The notes beneath the pieces are model-generated. The model did not search any database, was not told the origin of the DNA, and saw only the letters and a list, made by a program, of their open reading frames with translations. The translations under genes and the position numbers were made by a program. A stretch of DNA of 64,000 bases from Cedecea selenatireducens. Lineage in GTDB: Bacteria > Pseudomonadota > Gammaproteobacteria > Enterobacterales > Enterobacteriaceae. Shown here one piece after another: positions 32,863-41,587 of the stretch. How positions within the stretch are numbered: the first letter of the stretch is position 1; every line of letters begins with the position of its first letter. The stretch is from positions 62,001-126,000 of the forward strand of contig NZ_JBHIKW010000004.1 of the NCBI RefSeq assembly GCF_042138895.1, given 5' to 3'.

Positions 32863-34254
32863 TTATCTTTTTTTATTATCCACGTTGACCAACAACAGCG
32901 TGCAGATAAAGGCAAAGACTGCAACGGCCACGCCGACGGTGATATAGGTAATAAACTGATAGCGATCGTACAAATACATCAGTGGTGACAGCAGCACCGC
33001 CAGCCCATAGGCGTTGGCTTTAATTGAAAGTAGGGAGAGCACCATGCCGCCCAGCGCCGAACTGCACAGCATTACGGCAATCGCCCGCATACCGGACTGC
33101 ATGACGATACCGAACAGCGCAGGTTCCGAAACGCCCAGCAGCTGGGTAACGGTTGCCGAGATCCCGGCGGTCTTAAACGCTACGTTTTTCGACTTCAGGG
33201 AAATAGCCAGGCACACGGCGGCATTGGCGAAACCGTACATCGCGCAGATGGTAATCAGCGGGTTGAAGCCGGTACCGGCGATCAGCGAGGTCTCAATCAT
33301 AATGAACATATGATGCATCCCGGTCATCACCGCAATTGGATAAATAAAGCCGATCAGCAGGCCGCCGATACCGGCAGGCAGCGCGAGGAACTGCTGGATA
33401 GCCATCACCGCATAGTGCTCAAAGCCGTGAACAAGCGGGCCGAGCGCCAGCAGCGCAATCGCCACGGCGCAGAGGATCACCAAGAACGGGGTGAAGATCA
33501 GATCCATCGAGTCAGGCATAATCCGACGGAAAACCTTCTCCAGCTTCGCTCCGATAATGCCGGTGATAAGTGCGGTCAGGATCGATCCCTGATAGCCGAC
33601 CAGTGGAATAAAATCGAAGAGATAGATCGGCTGCGCATTCCCGTAAGCCACCGAATAGGCGTTAGGCAGGGCGGGGGAAACCAGCATCAGCCCGATCAGA
33701 AAACCGATAATCGGCGTGCCGCCAAACTTCTTAAACGCCGACCAGCAGATAAACGCCGCCAGGAAAGCAAAGGCCGTATCGCACAGCACGGTCATCAGGG
33801 TGGTCACCGACGCCGGCAGGGCGAGGGTGCTGGCGCCAAACGTCGCCAGCACCGTATCGTTAAACAGCACGCCCTTCAGCCCAAGGAACAGGCCCGTTGC
33901 ACCCAGCACCGGCACGATCGGCACAAACACATCCGAGAGGTGGCGAATTCCCGCCTGTAACGAGCTGCTGCCCTGGCGGCTCATTTCATCCTTGCTGACT
34001 TCGCTGATATTAAACGCCTGCATAAACTCGGCGTAAACTTTATTCACAATCCCGGTTCCGAGAATCACCTGATACTGCCCTGAGTTAAAAAATACGCCTT
34101 TCACTTCATCGACGTTTCTTATTTTCTCATCTTCTATCAGGCCGCGATCTTTTACCTGTAATCGCAGACGGGTAGCACAGTGGGTGGCGGAAATAATATT
34201 TTCCCGGCCAATGATATTCACCAGTTCAACGGCAATGTTTTTATATTTATTCAT
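32863..34254 (-). CDS. PTS EIIBC component, sucrose/alpha-glucoside family
   Basis: A 463-residue permease: EIIB domain at 1-85 with phosphorylated Cys26 in THCATRLRL, then an EIIC domain from about 105 with about ten TM segments, including the family motif MTGMHHMFIMIE near 310. There is no EIIA domain, so it should use the glucose EIIA (Crr), like ScrA and TreB. Its start overlaps the GH13 gene stop by 8 bp. The sugar is phosphorylated during uptake and handed to the hydrolase encoded upstream. It is similar to but clearly distinct from ScrA, found at 62307. Confidence 0.9.
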   Translation of the reverse strand: MNKYKNIAVELVNIIGRENIISATHCATRLRLQVKDRGLIEDEKIRNVDEVKGVFFNSGQYQVILGTGIVNKVYAEFMQAFNISEVSKDEMSRQGSSSLQAGIRHLSDVFVPIVPVLGATGLFLGLKGVLFNDTVLATFGASTLALPASVTTLMTVLCDTAFAFLAAFICWSAFKKFGGTPIIGFLIGLMLVSPALPNAYSVAYGNAQPIYLFDFIPLVGYQGSILTALITGIIGAKLEKVFRRIMPDSMDLIFTPFLVILCAVAIALLALGPLVHGFEHYAVMAIQQFLALPAGIGGLLIGFIYPIAVMTGMHHMFIMIETSLIAGTGFNPLITICAMYGFANAAVCLAISLKSKNVAFKTAGISATVTQLLGVSEPALFGIVMQSGMRAIAVMLCSSALGGMVLSLLSIKANAYGLAVLLSPLMYLYDRYQFITYITVGVAVAVFAFICTLLLVNVDNKKR

Positions 34255-35932
34255 GTTGGGTTGTTCCCTTGATAAGAATGCTTTGATAAGGCTCTAATGA
34301 TGAACTGAGCTGCGGATAGTTATTAACGATAATATCGCCCTCCGGTATTTTATAATAAACTGTGTGGTTACTGAGGTTAGTGACAGAAGTAAAGTATTCA
34401 CTCGCCGTGCGGCGTTGATAGCTGATGATTTCCGGCGAGGCGGTTTCCAGCGGGATAAAATCACCGTAGATCAATGTGTCAGGATAATCATTGTTGCGCA
34501 GGCGAATAAGCTGCTGGTAAAAGGCAAAGACTGAATGCGCATCCTGCTGCTGTGCGGCGGCGTTAATCAACGCGTCCTCTGCCGACAGCGCCAGCCAGGG
34601 TTTCGCCCCCTGATTAAATCCGCTGTTCACCGTGTTGTCCCACGGGAACGGCGTGCGCGAGTTGTCACGCGAGCGGTGATTGACGAACGCCAGCGACTGC
34701 CGCGCGGAGAAGCCTTCCGCCAGCGCGCGATGATAGTTATCAATGCTGGAAATATCGTCGAATTCGCTGATATCGCTGCGGCAGAAGTTAGCCATGCCCA
34801 GTTCCTGCCCCTGATAGATGTACGGCGTGCCGCGCAGGAAGAAGTACATTGCCGCCAGGCACTTGGCACCAGTCGCATTCTGGTAATCGGGGTGAACCAG
34901 TTTCGACAGCGCTCGCGGCTGGTCGTGATTCTCGATAAAGCTGGTGCCCCAGCCGCACTGCGCAAAGGCGTTCTGGCTGTCGAACAGCGCCTCGCGGAAC
35001 TCGGCCACCGTCCAGTCGCGGCGGCGGAACCACTCCGAGCCGTTTTCCACATCAATATCCGCCGCGTGGAAGTCAAAAATCATATCGAAGTAGCCGTTTT
35101 CGCCGATAAACTGGCCGTACTCCGCATAGGGAACGCCCGGCGCTTCGCCGACGGTGACGCAGGCATATTTATCAAAGGTGTTTTCCTTCAGCTCGTTCAG
35201 AAACACGTCAATGCCGGGGCGGTTGCGCGCCTTGCTTTTGATCGACCCCAGCCCGTCAACGCCGTCGACCGGCACGGAGGCGTAGTCGGCATCTTTCTTG
35301 ATAAAGGTAATCGCATCCACGCGGAATCCGGCCACGCCTTTCTCCAGCCACCAGTTAATCATTCGGTAAATCGCCTCGCGCATCTGCGGATTTTCCCAGT
35401 TCAGGTCAGGCTGCTTTTTATGGAACACGTGCAGGTAATACGTCTCTTCCCCCGGCACTTTTTCCCACGCGCTGCCGCCGAAAATCGAGCGCCAGTTATT
35501 CGGCGGCAGGCCGTTGACCGCCGGGCGGAACAGATAATAATCGCGATAGGGGGAATCCGCATCGGCCAGCGCCTGCTGGAACCACTGATGCTCATCGCTG
35601 GTGTGATTCACCACCAGATCGATCATGATTTTAATCCCCAGCACTGCGGCTTTGTCGATCAGCGTATCCACATCGCGCATCTCGCCGAACTCCGGGTTCA
35701 CCGCGTAGTAATCGGCGATGTCATAGCCGTTATCGGCCATCGGCGACAGATAAAACGGCGAAATCCACAACATAGTCACGCCCAGCGACTGCAGGTAGGG
35801 CAGCTTTTCGATAATCCCCGGCAGATCGCCAATCCCGTCGTTATTACTGTCCTTAAAGCTCCTTGGATAGATTTGGTAAATCACGGATTCTTTCCACCAG
35901 GCGTTATCCTGGCCTGCTTGCTGCTTTAACAT
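34247..35932 (-). CDS. GH13 alpha-glucosidase (probable phospho-disaccharide or oligo-1,6-glucosidase type)
   Basis: A 561-residue enzyme starting at ATG 35932 (AGGTGG upstream); the longer frame to 35965 would read through the operator palindrome. The order is classic GH13: WWKESVIYQIYPRSFKDSN at the start, DLVVNHTSDEHQWF near 105, nucleophile Asp206 in FRVDAITFIKK, acid/base Glu263 in VGEAPG and Asp337 in ENHDQPRAL. The layout is that of trehalose-6-phosphate hydrolase, oligo-1,6-glucosidase and sucrose-isomer hydrolases. Genetic linkage to a PTS EIIBC suggests a 6-phosphorylated glucoside, but the sequence alone does not say which one. Confidence 0.85.
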   Translation of the reverse strand: MLKQQAGQDNAWWKESVIYQIYPRSFKDSNNDGIGDLPGIIEKLPYLQSLGVTMLWISPFYLSPMADNGYDIADYYAVNPEFGEMRDVDTLIDKAAVLGIKIMIDLVVNHTSDEHQWFQQALADADSPYRDYYLFRPAVNGLPPNNWRSIFGGSAWEKVPGEETYYLHVFHKKQPDLNWENPQMREAIYRMINWWLEKGVAGFRVDAITFIKKDADYASVPVDGVDGLGSIKSKARNRPGIDVFLNELKENTFDKYACVTVGEAPGVPYAEYGQFIGENGYFDMIFDFHAADIDVENGSEWFRRRDWTVAEFREALFDSQNAFAQCGWGTSFIENHDQPRALSKLVHPDYQNATGAKCLAAMYFFLRGTPYIYQGQELGMANFCRSDISEFDDISSIDNYHRALAEGFSARQSLAFVNHRSRDNSRTPFPWDNTVNSGFNQGAKPWLALSAEDALINAAAQQQDAHSVFAFYQQLIRLRNNDYPDTLIYGDFIPLETASPEIISYQRRTASEYFTSVTNLSNHTVYYKIPEGDIIVNNYPQLSSSLEPYQSILIKGTTQHE

Positions 35933-35945
35933 GTCCACCTCTGTG

Positions 35946-35965
35946 ATGTGGTATCGATACCACAT
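35946..35965. promoter_or_regulatory. LacI-family operator before the GH13 gene
   Basis: A perfect 20-bp palindrome with arms ATGTGGTATC and GATACCACAT lies in the 47-bp gap between the regulator and GH13 genes. The central CG and the ATCGAT core are typical of LacI-family operators. It shares its core with the site at 36988, so the product of 35980-36981 probably binds both. Confidence 0.8.
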
Positions 35966-35979
35966 TGTGATAAAAAAAT

Positions 35980-36981
35980 TTACGCCGACTTTCTAAGCAC
36001 CAGTTCCGCTTTCAGATCGTCACTGTTGTAGCGGTAGGGTTTACCGGCGATAAGGGCAATCAAATATTCCACCGAGAACTGACCCAGCTTGTCCACCGGC
36101 TGGTTCACCGTGGTAATCGGCACGCTGACCATTTCGGAAACCGGCAGGTTATCGAAGCCGACGACCGCGATATCCTGCGGCACCCGAATGTCATGGTTGG
36201 TCAGCCAGGTGACCAGGCCGCAGGCCACATCGTCACTGCCGGTAAACACCACGTCGGGCCGTGCGGAAGGAAGCCGCGCCGCCAGCTGTTCCGCCAGGCG
36301 GATACCGTCTTTGTAGGTGTGCAGCCTGCGAAAAATCAGCGCGTTATCAATGGTTTTACCCGCGGCTGTCATCGCCTTCTGGAAGCCCCGGTTACGGCGC
36401 TCGCCGTGGCCTTTTTGCAGGAAATCACCGCCGGTGCAGTAGGCGATTTTCTGGTAACCCTGTTCCAGCAGATAGCCAATCGCGTTAAACGTTGCCTCTT
36501 CATCATCCACCCGTACCACCGGCAGCTCAGCGCCGTCCACGCTGGTATTGCACAGCAGGATAGGGCCGTGCTGCTGATATTTTTCCAGCACCGCTTTATC
36601 GCTCTCAACCGAGCAGAGGATCAGGCCATCAATAATCTTTTTCTTCAGCAGGTCGAGGCAGTTGGCTTCTTCCCCCACGCTGTCGTGGTTCTGCACGATC
36701 AGCACCGAATAGCCGTTTTTACGCGCCGTGACTTCCAGCGCATCCACCAGATTGGCGAAGAAGGGGTTGGTGATCCGCGACACCAGAATGCCGATGCGGT
36801 GCGACTTCACCCCGCGCATTTGCTGTGCGGCGGTGCTTGGCTCATAGTCCAGCGCCTTCATCGCCGCGTGGATACGTGCTTTTTTATCTTCAGAGATGTA
36901 AGGGTGGTTGTTCAGAAAGCGCGAAACGGTCGATACCGACAGTCCGGCGTGTTCTGCCACATCTTTAATGGTTGCAGTCAT
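35980..36981 (-). CDS. LacI family transcriptional regulator of the alpha-glucoside PTS operon
   Basis: A 333-residue protein: HTH at 5-25 (IKDVAEHAGLSVSTVSRFLNN, with the hinge helix around 50-58) and a periplasmic-binding-type effector domain at 62-330. It is the first gene of the operon regulator-GH13-EIIBC-porin on the minus strand. Palindromes with ATCGAT cores lie just before its start (36988-37001) and before the GH13 gene, so autoregulation and control of the operon are likely. The inducer may be the phosphorylated sugar, as for TreR, or free hexose phosphate; it cannot be told. Confidence 0.9.
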   Translation of the reverse strand: MTATIKDVAEHAGLSVSTVSRFLNNHPYISEDKKARIHAAMKALDYEPSTAAQQMRGVKSHRIGILVSRITNPFFANLVDALEVTARKNGYSVLIVQNHDSVGEEANCLDLLKKKIIDGLILCSVESDKAVLEKYQQHGPILLCNTSVDGAELPVVRVDDEEATFNAIGYLLEQGYQKIAYCTGGDFLQKGHGERRNRGFQKAMTAAGKTIDNALIFRRLHTYKDGIRLAEQLAARLPSARPDVVFTGSDDVACGLVTWLTNHDIRVPQDIAVVGFDNLPVSEMVSVPITTVNQPVDKLGQFSVEYLIALIAGKPYRYNSDDLKAELVLRKSA

Positions 36982-36987
36982 AATGTA

Positions 36988-37001
36988 TGAAATCGATATC
37001 A
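36988..37001. promoter_or_regulatory. LacI-family operator before the regulator gene
   Basis: TGAAATCGATATCA is a 14-bp palindrome with one mismatched pair, 7 bp upstream of the regulator start. The core ATCGAT is the same as in the site at 35946. Confidence 0.6.
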
Positions 37002-37056
37002 GAATGGCGCTACGCTATTTCTCTCCAGAAAAATTGTCAATCACAGTCTTTCAGAG

Positions 37057-37072
37057 TTTGATCGTAATCACA
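37057..37072 (-). promoter_or_regulatory. Candidate CRP site of the PTS operon
   Basis: TTTGA-TCGTAA-TCACA agrees with the CRP consensus TGTGA-N6-TCACA at 9 of 10 core positions. It lies 76-91 bp upstream of the regulator start codon, a normal distance for catabolite activation. Confidence 0.5.
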
Positions 37073-37134
37073 TGAAATCCGTCGAGAATTCCAGATGGCG
37101 GGGAGGCCGCCTGGGTAACAGACGGCCTTTACCA

Positions 37135-40100
37135 TTACCTTTTCTTCCAGCTCACGGCGTAGTGATAATGCGACCCGGAGAGTAAAAACTCCGGCGAGAC
37201 GCTCGGGCTCCACGAGTCATCACCGCCCACGCCCATGTGATAGCCGTCGATATTCAGCCAGCTTCCAGCTTCTGCTTTCAATAAGTGCCGATGAGTAGCT
37301 TCCCGGAGCTGTTTCTGGCCGTAGCGGCTGATATTGAAGTGAAACTTGCCGCGCCACTGATTACTACCGTACTCAAGCCGAGAAGTGTCACAGCGCAGCC
37401 CGTTTTCACTCGGAAAAACGTAAGGCGTGTACATGTCGGCCAGCGCCAGCGTCCATCGGTCAAACAATGCAGAGCTTTTGCGGTCGGGGTAGTTTTCATG
37501 CGGCCCGCGCCCAAACCAACTGACCTCTGGCTCCAGATCCGCAAGCTGGCAGCTGAGGCCAATACGCGCCGGAGCCGGTGCGCCGGACGCAATCTCCACG
37601 TCTACCGTAATATTCAGCTCACCCTCGCTGTCGATCAGGTAATTTTTACGGCTGATAAACAGCGTATTGCCATTGCCTTGCCAGCCGTGGACGGTGCGAA
37701 CCAGCACGGCGTTGCCCAATTCGTCGGAGTCAAAACTAAGCAATACGGGCGTCAGGTTGTACATGCCCGCGGCCTTCCAGCGTTCCACCCAGGCATCAGG
37801 GTCGATGTGCGCGGCTTCGCTGATGCCGATGTCATTGTCCAGCGGCGCGCGGGTGAAGTTGTCCTGCAGGGGCGTGAGAAGAGTTGGATTCTGATGGTTA
37901 AACCACTGGCAGAGCAGACCGCTTCTACGCTCAAAACGCCAGTGCTGTTCGCCGTGGAACACGTCAACGTGTCTGTCGTCCGCCTGCAGCAAAGGCGCTG
38001 AGCCGGAATGGCTGAGACCCGGCAACCTTAAATTCGACGCCAGCGGCCATTGTGCCCGAGCGGAGCTATGCCCGGCTTCACTCCATGACGTCGAGGCCGT
38101 CTGTAGCACTTCAACATGCAGCCAGACCTGGCCCGCGCTGATTACCTCCGGCAGCTCAAGCGGAAACACTCGGGTTTCTTCCGGCGCAAGGTGCAGCGAG
38201 AGTTCACCGCTGACCAGCACTTCGCCTTCGCTTTTTAACGCCCACACCAACCGTTCGTTATCGCTATGGCGGAACAGATATTCGCTGGTGACCTCCAGCC
38301 GGTTTTCGGGCAGCAGGCGGAACTGGAAGAACTGCTGGGCCTGCTTAGCTTCGAATAAGGCGGGATGCGGCGTGCGGTCGGCAAAGACCAGGCCGTTCAT
38401 GCAGAATTGCCGATCGTTTGGCGTGTCGCCAAAATCACCGCCATAGGCGGCCCAGGGCTGGCCGCTTTCGTCATATTTCACCAATGACTGGTCGACCCAG
38501 TCCCAGACAAAACCGCCCTGCAGGCGAGGGTGCTGGCGAAATGCCTCCCAGTACTTGCTGAACCCGCCCAGGCTGTTGCCCATCGCGTGGGCGTACTCAC
38601 ACAGAATCAGCGGGCGGCTTTCTTCGGGTAGCCCCAGCCATTTCTTTATCGACCACTTTGGCACCTGCGGGAAGGGCTGATCCTGATCGACCCGGGCGTA
38701 CATCGGGCAAATAATATCGGTGGCCGCCGTATCCGCGCCGCCGCCTTCGTACTGCACTGGTCGGGTGGGATCGTTGGATTTTATCCAGCGGTATAGGGCA
38801 TCGTGATTGCTGCCGTGCCCGGACTCGTTGCCCAAAGACCAGATGATAATGGACGGATGATTGCGATCGCGCTGCACCATGCGGGTGACTCGCTCGGTCA
38901 TCGCCGGAAGCCAGAGTGGGTCGTCGCTCAGGCGATTCATCGGCACCATGCCGTGGGTTTCAATATTGGCTTCATCCACGACATAAAGGCCGTAAAAATC
39001 ACACAGCCGATACCACAGCGGGTGGTTTGGATAGTGGGAGCAGCGCACGGCATTAAAATTGTTCTGCTTCATCAGCAGGATATCGCGCCGCATGGTGTCT
39101 TCATCCATCACCTGGCCGTTTACCGGGTGATGTTCATGGCGGTTTGTGCCGCGCAGCAGCAGCGGTTTGCCGTTGAGCTTCAGCAGGCCGCCGGTGATTT
39201 CCACCTTGCGGAAACCAACGTCATAGCTTTCCGCTTCGATAACCGCGCAGCCTTGCTTCAGGACAATCACTGCCCGATACAGATTTGGGACTTCGGCGTT
39301 CCACAGTAGCGGCTGTTCAACCGGTAAACGCAGGGTAGTGCGGTCGTGCCAGGCCCCACGTTCGTCAATGATTTGGCTGCCGACAGGCTGCTGCTTTTCT
39401 TGCAACAACGTTTCGCCATGCCAGAGCTGAATCAACACTTCACAGGCGCTAACGTTCTTACCTTCCAGTACTACCAGGGCCTGTAGCTCGCCGCGTGAAA
39501 AATCTTCGTTAAGCCCGGTCCGTAATTGCACGTCTGCGAGGCGCGTATCCGGCTTATGCAGCAGCGTAACATCCCGGAAAATACCGCTCATCCGCCACAT
39601 ATCCTGATCTTCCAGATACGTGCCGTCACTCCAGCGCAGGACCATCACCGCAATGCGGTTGCTTCCCGCTTTCAGCGCCGCGCTCAGGTCGAATTCTGAG
39701 GGCAGGCGGCTGTCCTGGGCGTAGCCCATCCAGAGGCCGTTGCACCACAGATGAAAAGCAGAGTTTACGCCATCAAAGATAATGCGCGTTTGCCCGCTCT
39801 CCAGCCAGGCGTCATCAATATCAAATGTGAGCGAATAACAACCGGTCGGATTCTCTGCTGGTACAAAAGGCGGGTTGACCGGAATTGGGTAGCTGATGTT
39901 GGTATAAATGGGCGCATCGTACCCCAGCATTTGCCAGTTCGACGGCACGGGAATGGCGTCTGCATCGGGGAGATCGTCGCTGAGCCAGCTTTCAGGCACC
40001 GCTTCCGGGCGAGGGAAATAGCTAAACGCCCAATCGCCGTTAAGGGATTGCCGCGACGGTGAGCGCTTATCATCTCTGGCATCTTCCAGCGAACGCCAGC

Positions 40101-40206
40101 TAGAAAACGGTGGATGAGCCGCCAGGGCGTTTAGCTGAGTTACGGCCGGAGTTTCCCAGTCGCGGCGGGCCAGCGTGGCCTGGAGCGAAGATGACGTGTT
40201 GGTCAT
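37135..40206 (-). CDS. lacZ: Beta-galactosidase
   Basis: A 1023-residue GH2 enzyme with the length and order of E. coli LacZ. The start reads LQATLARRDWETPAVTQLN, near E. coli's second exon-like start region. The acid/base Glu lies in GNESGHGSNH (about residue 460) and the nucleophile Glu in LCEYAHAMGNSLGG (about 536); the C-terminal small-chain domain ends in YHYAVSWKK. It hydrolyses lactose to glucose and galactose and makes allolactose. The promoter has a LacI operator almost the same as E. coli's primary operator. No lacY or lacA follows: after the stop come 153 bp and then an unrelated LacI-family gene. Confidence 0.95.
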   Translation of the reverse strand: MTNTSSSLQATLARRDWETPAVTQLNALAAHPPFSSWRSLEDARDDKRSPSRQSLNGDWAFSYFPRPEAVPESWLSDDLPDADAIPVPSNWQMLGYDAPIYTNISYPIPVNPPFVPAENPTGCYSLTFDIDDAWLESGQTRIIFDGVNSAFHLWCNGLWMGYAQDSRLPSEFDLSAALKAGSNRIAVMVLRWSDGTYLEDQDMWRMSGIFRDVTLLHKPDTRLADVQLRTGLNEDFSRGELQALVVLEGKNVSACEVLIQLWHGETLLQEKQQPVGSQIIDERGAWHDRTTLRLPVEQPLLWNAEVPNLYRAVIVLKQGCAVIEAESYDVGFRKVEITGGLLKLNGKPLLLRGTNRHEHHPVNGQVMDEDTMRRDILLMKQNNFNAVRCSHYPNHPLWYRLCDFYGLYVVDEANIETHGMVPMNRLSDDPLWLPAMTERVTRMVQRDRNHPSIIIWSLGNESGHGSNHDALYRWIKSNDPTRPVQYEGGGADTAATDIICPMYARVDQDQPFPQVPKWSIKKWLGLPEESRPLILCEYAHAMGNSLGGFSKYWEAFRQHPRLQGGFVWDWVDQSLVKYDESGQPWAAYGGDFGDTPNDRQFCMNGLVFADRTPHPALFEAKQAQQFFQFRLLPENRLEVTSEYLFRHSDNERLVWALKSEGEVLVSGELSLHLAPEETRVFPLELPEVISAGQVWLHVEVLQTASTSWSEAGHSSARAQWPLASNLRLPGLSHSGSAPLLQADDRHVDVFHGEQHWRFERRSGLLCQWFNHQNPTLLTPLQDNFTRAPLDNDIGISEAAHIDPDAWVERWKAAGMYNLTPVLLSFDSDELGNAVLVRTVHGWQGNGNTLFISRKNYLIDSEGELNITVDVEIASGAPAPARIGLSCQLADLEPEVSWFGRGPHENYPDRKSSALFDRWTLALADMYTPYVFPSENGLRCDTSRLEYGSNQWRGKFHFNISRYGQKQLREATHRHLLKAEAGSWLNIDGYHMGVGGDDSWSPSVSPEFLLSGSHYHYAVSWKKR

Positions 40207-40225
40207 AATGATGCGCCTGTGAGAT

Positions 40226-40246
40226 AATTGTTATTCGCTCACAATT
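40226..40246. promoter_or_regulatory. lac operator
   Basis: On the minus strand this 21-bp site differs from the E. coli primary lac operator at one base (A for G near the centre). It begins AATTGTGAGCG and ends ATAACAATT. It lies 20 bp before the lacZ ATG, as in E. coli. Confidence 0.93.
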
Positions 40247-40270
40247 TAACGTCAGTTGTTCAGGAGTAAA
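40243..40270 (-). promoter_or_regulatory. lacZ promoter
   Basis: On the minus strand TTTACT (-35, bases 40265-40270) is followed after 16 bases by TAAATT (-10, bases 40243-40248). The operator overlaps the -10 and start region. The -35 box resembles TTTACA of E. coli lac. Confidence 0.55.
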
Positions 40271-40287
40271 GCCATCTCACCGTATTC

Positions 40288-40303
40288 GGTGATGAGCTTC
40301 ACA
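40288..40303 (-). promoter_or_regulatory. CRP site of lacZ
   Basis: On the minus strand TGTGA-AGCTCA-TCACC matches the CRP core at 9 of 10 positions. It lies about 18 bp upstream of the -35 box and just after the lacI stop, where E. coli lac has its CRP site. Confidence 0.75.
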
Positions 40304-40316
40304 AACAATTCAGGCT

Positions 40317-41396
40317 TTATTTCAGGCGAGAAATCTGGTGCGCGAGGCGTGAAAGCTCGTCGGCCAGCTGCGCCGCCGTGGGCTGTATCATGCTACCCGG
40401 AGCAGCGGTCGTCTTACGCTCCACAAGGCTTACCGGCTGCAGCGCCGTGAATGTATCTTCATGCTGAATGAGCGCCAGGATGCCGTTTACGCTCGCTTCA
40501 CCGAGCTGCCTGAAATCCTGCCGGATGGTGGTCAGCGGGGGAAGAAAACAGGCGCTGTCTGCGGTGTCATCAAAGCCAATAACGGAAACATCCTGCGGCA
40601 CCGCAAACCCGGCTTCGTGAATGGCTCGGAGCGCGCCCAGCGCCATCTGATCGTTAGCCACAAGGATCGCCGTCGGCTTCTGCTCATCGCGTAAAAGCTG
40701 GCTAACCTGCTGGTAGCCAGAAAGGGAACTCCAGTCCCCCCGCATAAACGCCACCGGTGCAAGCTGATGCTGCGCCAGAGAGCGCTGCCAGCCTTCAAGC
40801 CGCAGCCGGGCGGAGACTGAATTTTCGGGGCCGGCAAGCAAGGCAATATGGCGATGACCCAGCGTGACCAGATGTGCCACAGCAATGTCAGCGCCTGATG
40901 CGGCGTCGGTAACGATGTGATTAGCCGAAACCTCCGGTGAAACATCCAGGAACAGCACGGGAACATCACCGCAGGCCGCCTGCACGGCTTTCACCTCCGC
41001 CGTTTCCAGCGGAATATTCACAATCAGCCCGTCAACGCGCTGGGCAAGCAAACTCTGCACGGCGGCGCTGGCCGCAGCTGCACCGGGCTGCTCAACCATC
41101 GAAATCATCACATTGAACTGCAGCTCGCCGGCTTTGGATTTTATCGCCGCCGCGATCTGAGAAGGGGCATGCAGGGAAAGGGTGGTGGTCGCCAGGCCAA
41201 GCGTCTGGCTGAGTTTCCCCGCCAGCTGCTGCGCCACGCGGTTCGGCACATAGTTCAGCGCTTTCATCGCGTCTTCTACTTTTTGCCGGGTCTTCTCTGA
41301 AACGTGTGAAGCCTGATTGATCACGCGTGAGACCGTCTGGTACGAGACTCCCGCCGACCCGGCAACGTCGTACAGTGTCACAGATTTCGCTTTCAT
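40317..41396 (-). CDS. lacI: Lactose operon repressor
   Basis: A 359-residue LacI; I chose ATG 41396, giving the start MKAKSVTLYDVAGSAGVSYQTVSRVINQ in line with E. coli LacI (360 residues). The DNA-reading residues YQ of the recognition helix and the hinge NYVPNRVAQQLAGK are kept, in agreement with the near-E. coli operator at 40226. The core domain follows, and the C-terminal Leu-rich segment (LADELSRLAHQISRLK) is the tetramer-forming helix. It lies directly upstream of lacZ on the same strand and should repress it until allolactose binds. Confidence 0.93.
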   Translation of the reverse strand: MKAKSVTLYDVAGSAGVSYQTVSRVINQASHVSEKTRQKVEDAMKALNYVPNRVAQQLAGKLSQTLGLATTTLSLHAPSQIAAAIKSKAGELQFNVMISMVEQPGAAAASAAVQSLLAQRVDGLIVNIPLETAEVKAVQAACGDVPVLFLDVSPEVSANHIVTDAASGADIAVAHLVTLGHRHIALLAGPENSVSARLRLEGWQRSLAQHQLAPVAFMRGDWSSLSGYQQVSQLLRDEQKPTAILVANDQMALGALRAIHEAGFAVPQDVSVIGFDDTADSACFLPPLTTIRQDFRQLGEASVNGILALIQHEDTFTALQPVSLVERKTTAAPGSMIQPTAAQLADELSRLAHQISRLK

Positions 41397-41587
41397 TGCA
41401 GGCTTCCTTCTCGCAGACGCTGGTAGGGCAGCTATTTTACACATAACGCGAAAGCCGGGAGAAACTTATGTCCAAACTGTATGGCGTGCCGGGCAGAAAC
41501 GGCATGCTCTAAAGCACTAACGATCATCCGTCTGCCGGGCGCCGCATTTATAGTGAGGCCATTCATTCGCAGCAGGGAATCAGCAAC

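Noticed and set aside
34535..35929. 464-codon open frame on the plus strand opposite the GH13 gene
   Set aside because: It lies entirely antisense to a complete enzyme with all catalytic motifs. Its translation is rich in Arg, Val, His and Ala with no domain, as expected from the reversed frame of a GC-rich gene.
37081..37134. Terminator hairpin after lacZ
   Set aside because: AGGCCG and CGGCCT can pair on the minus strand, but the loop is long, the stem is 6 bp and no T-run follows.
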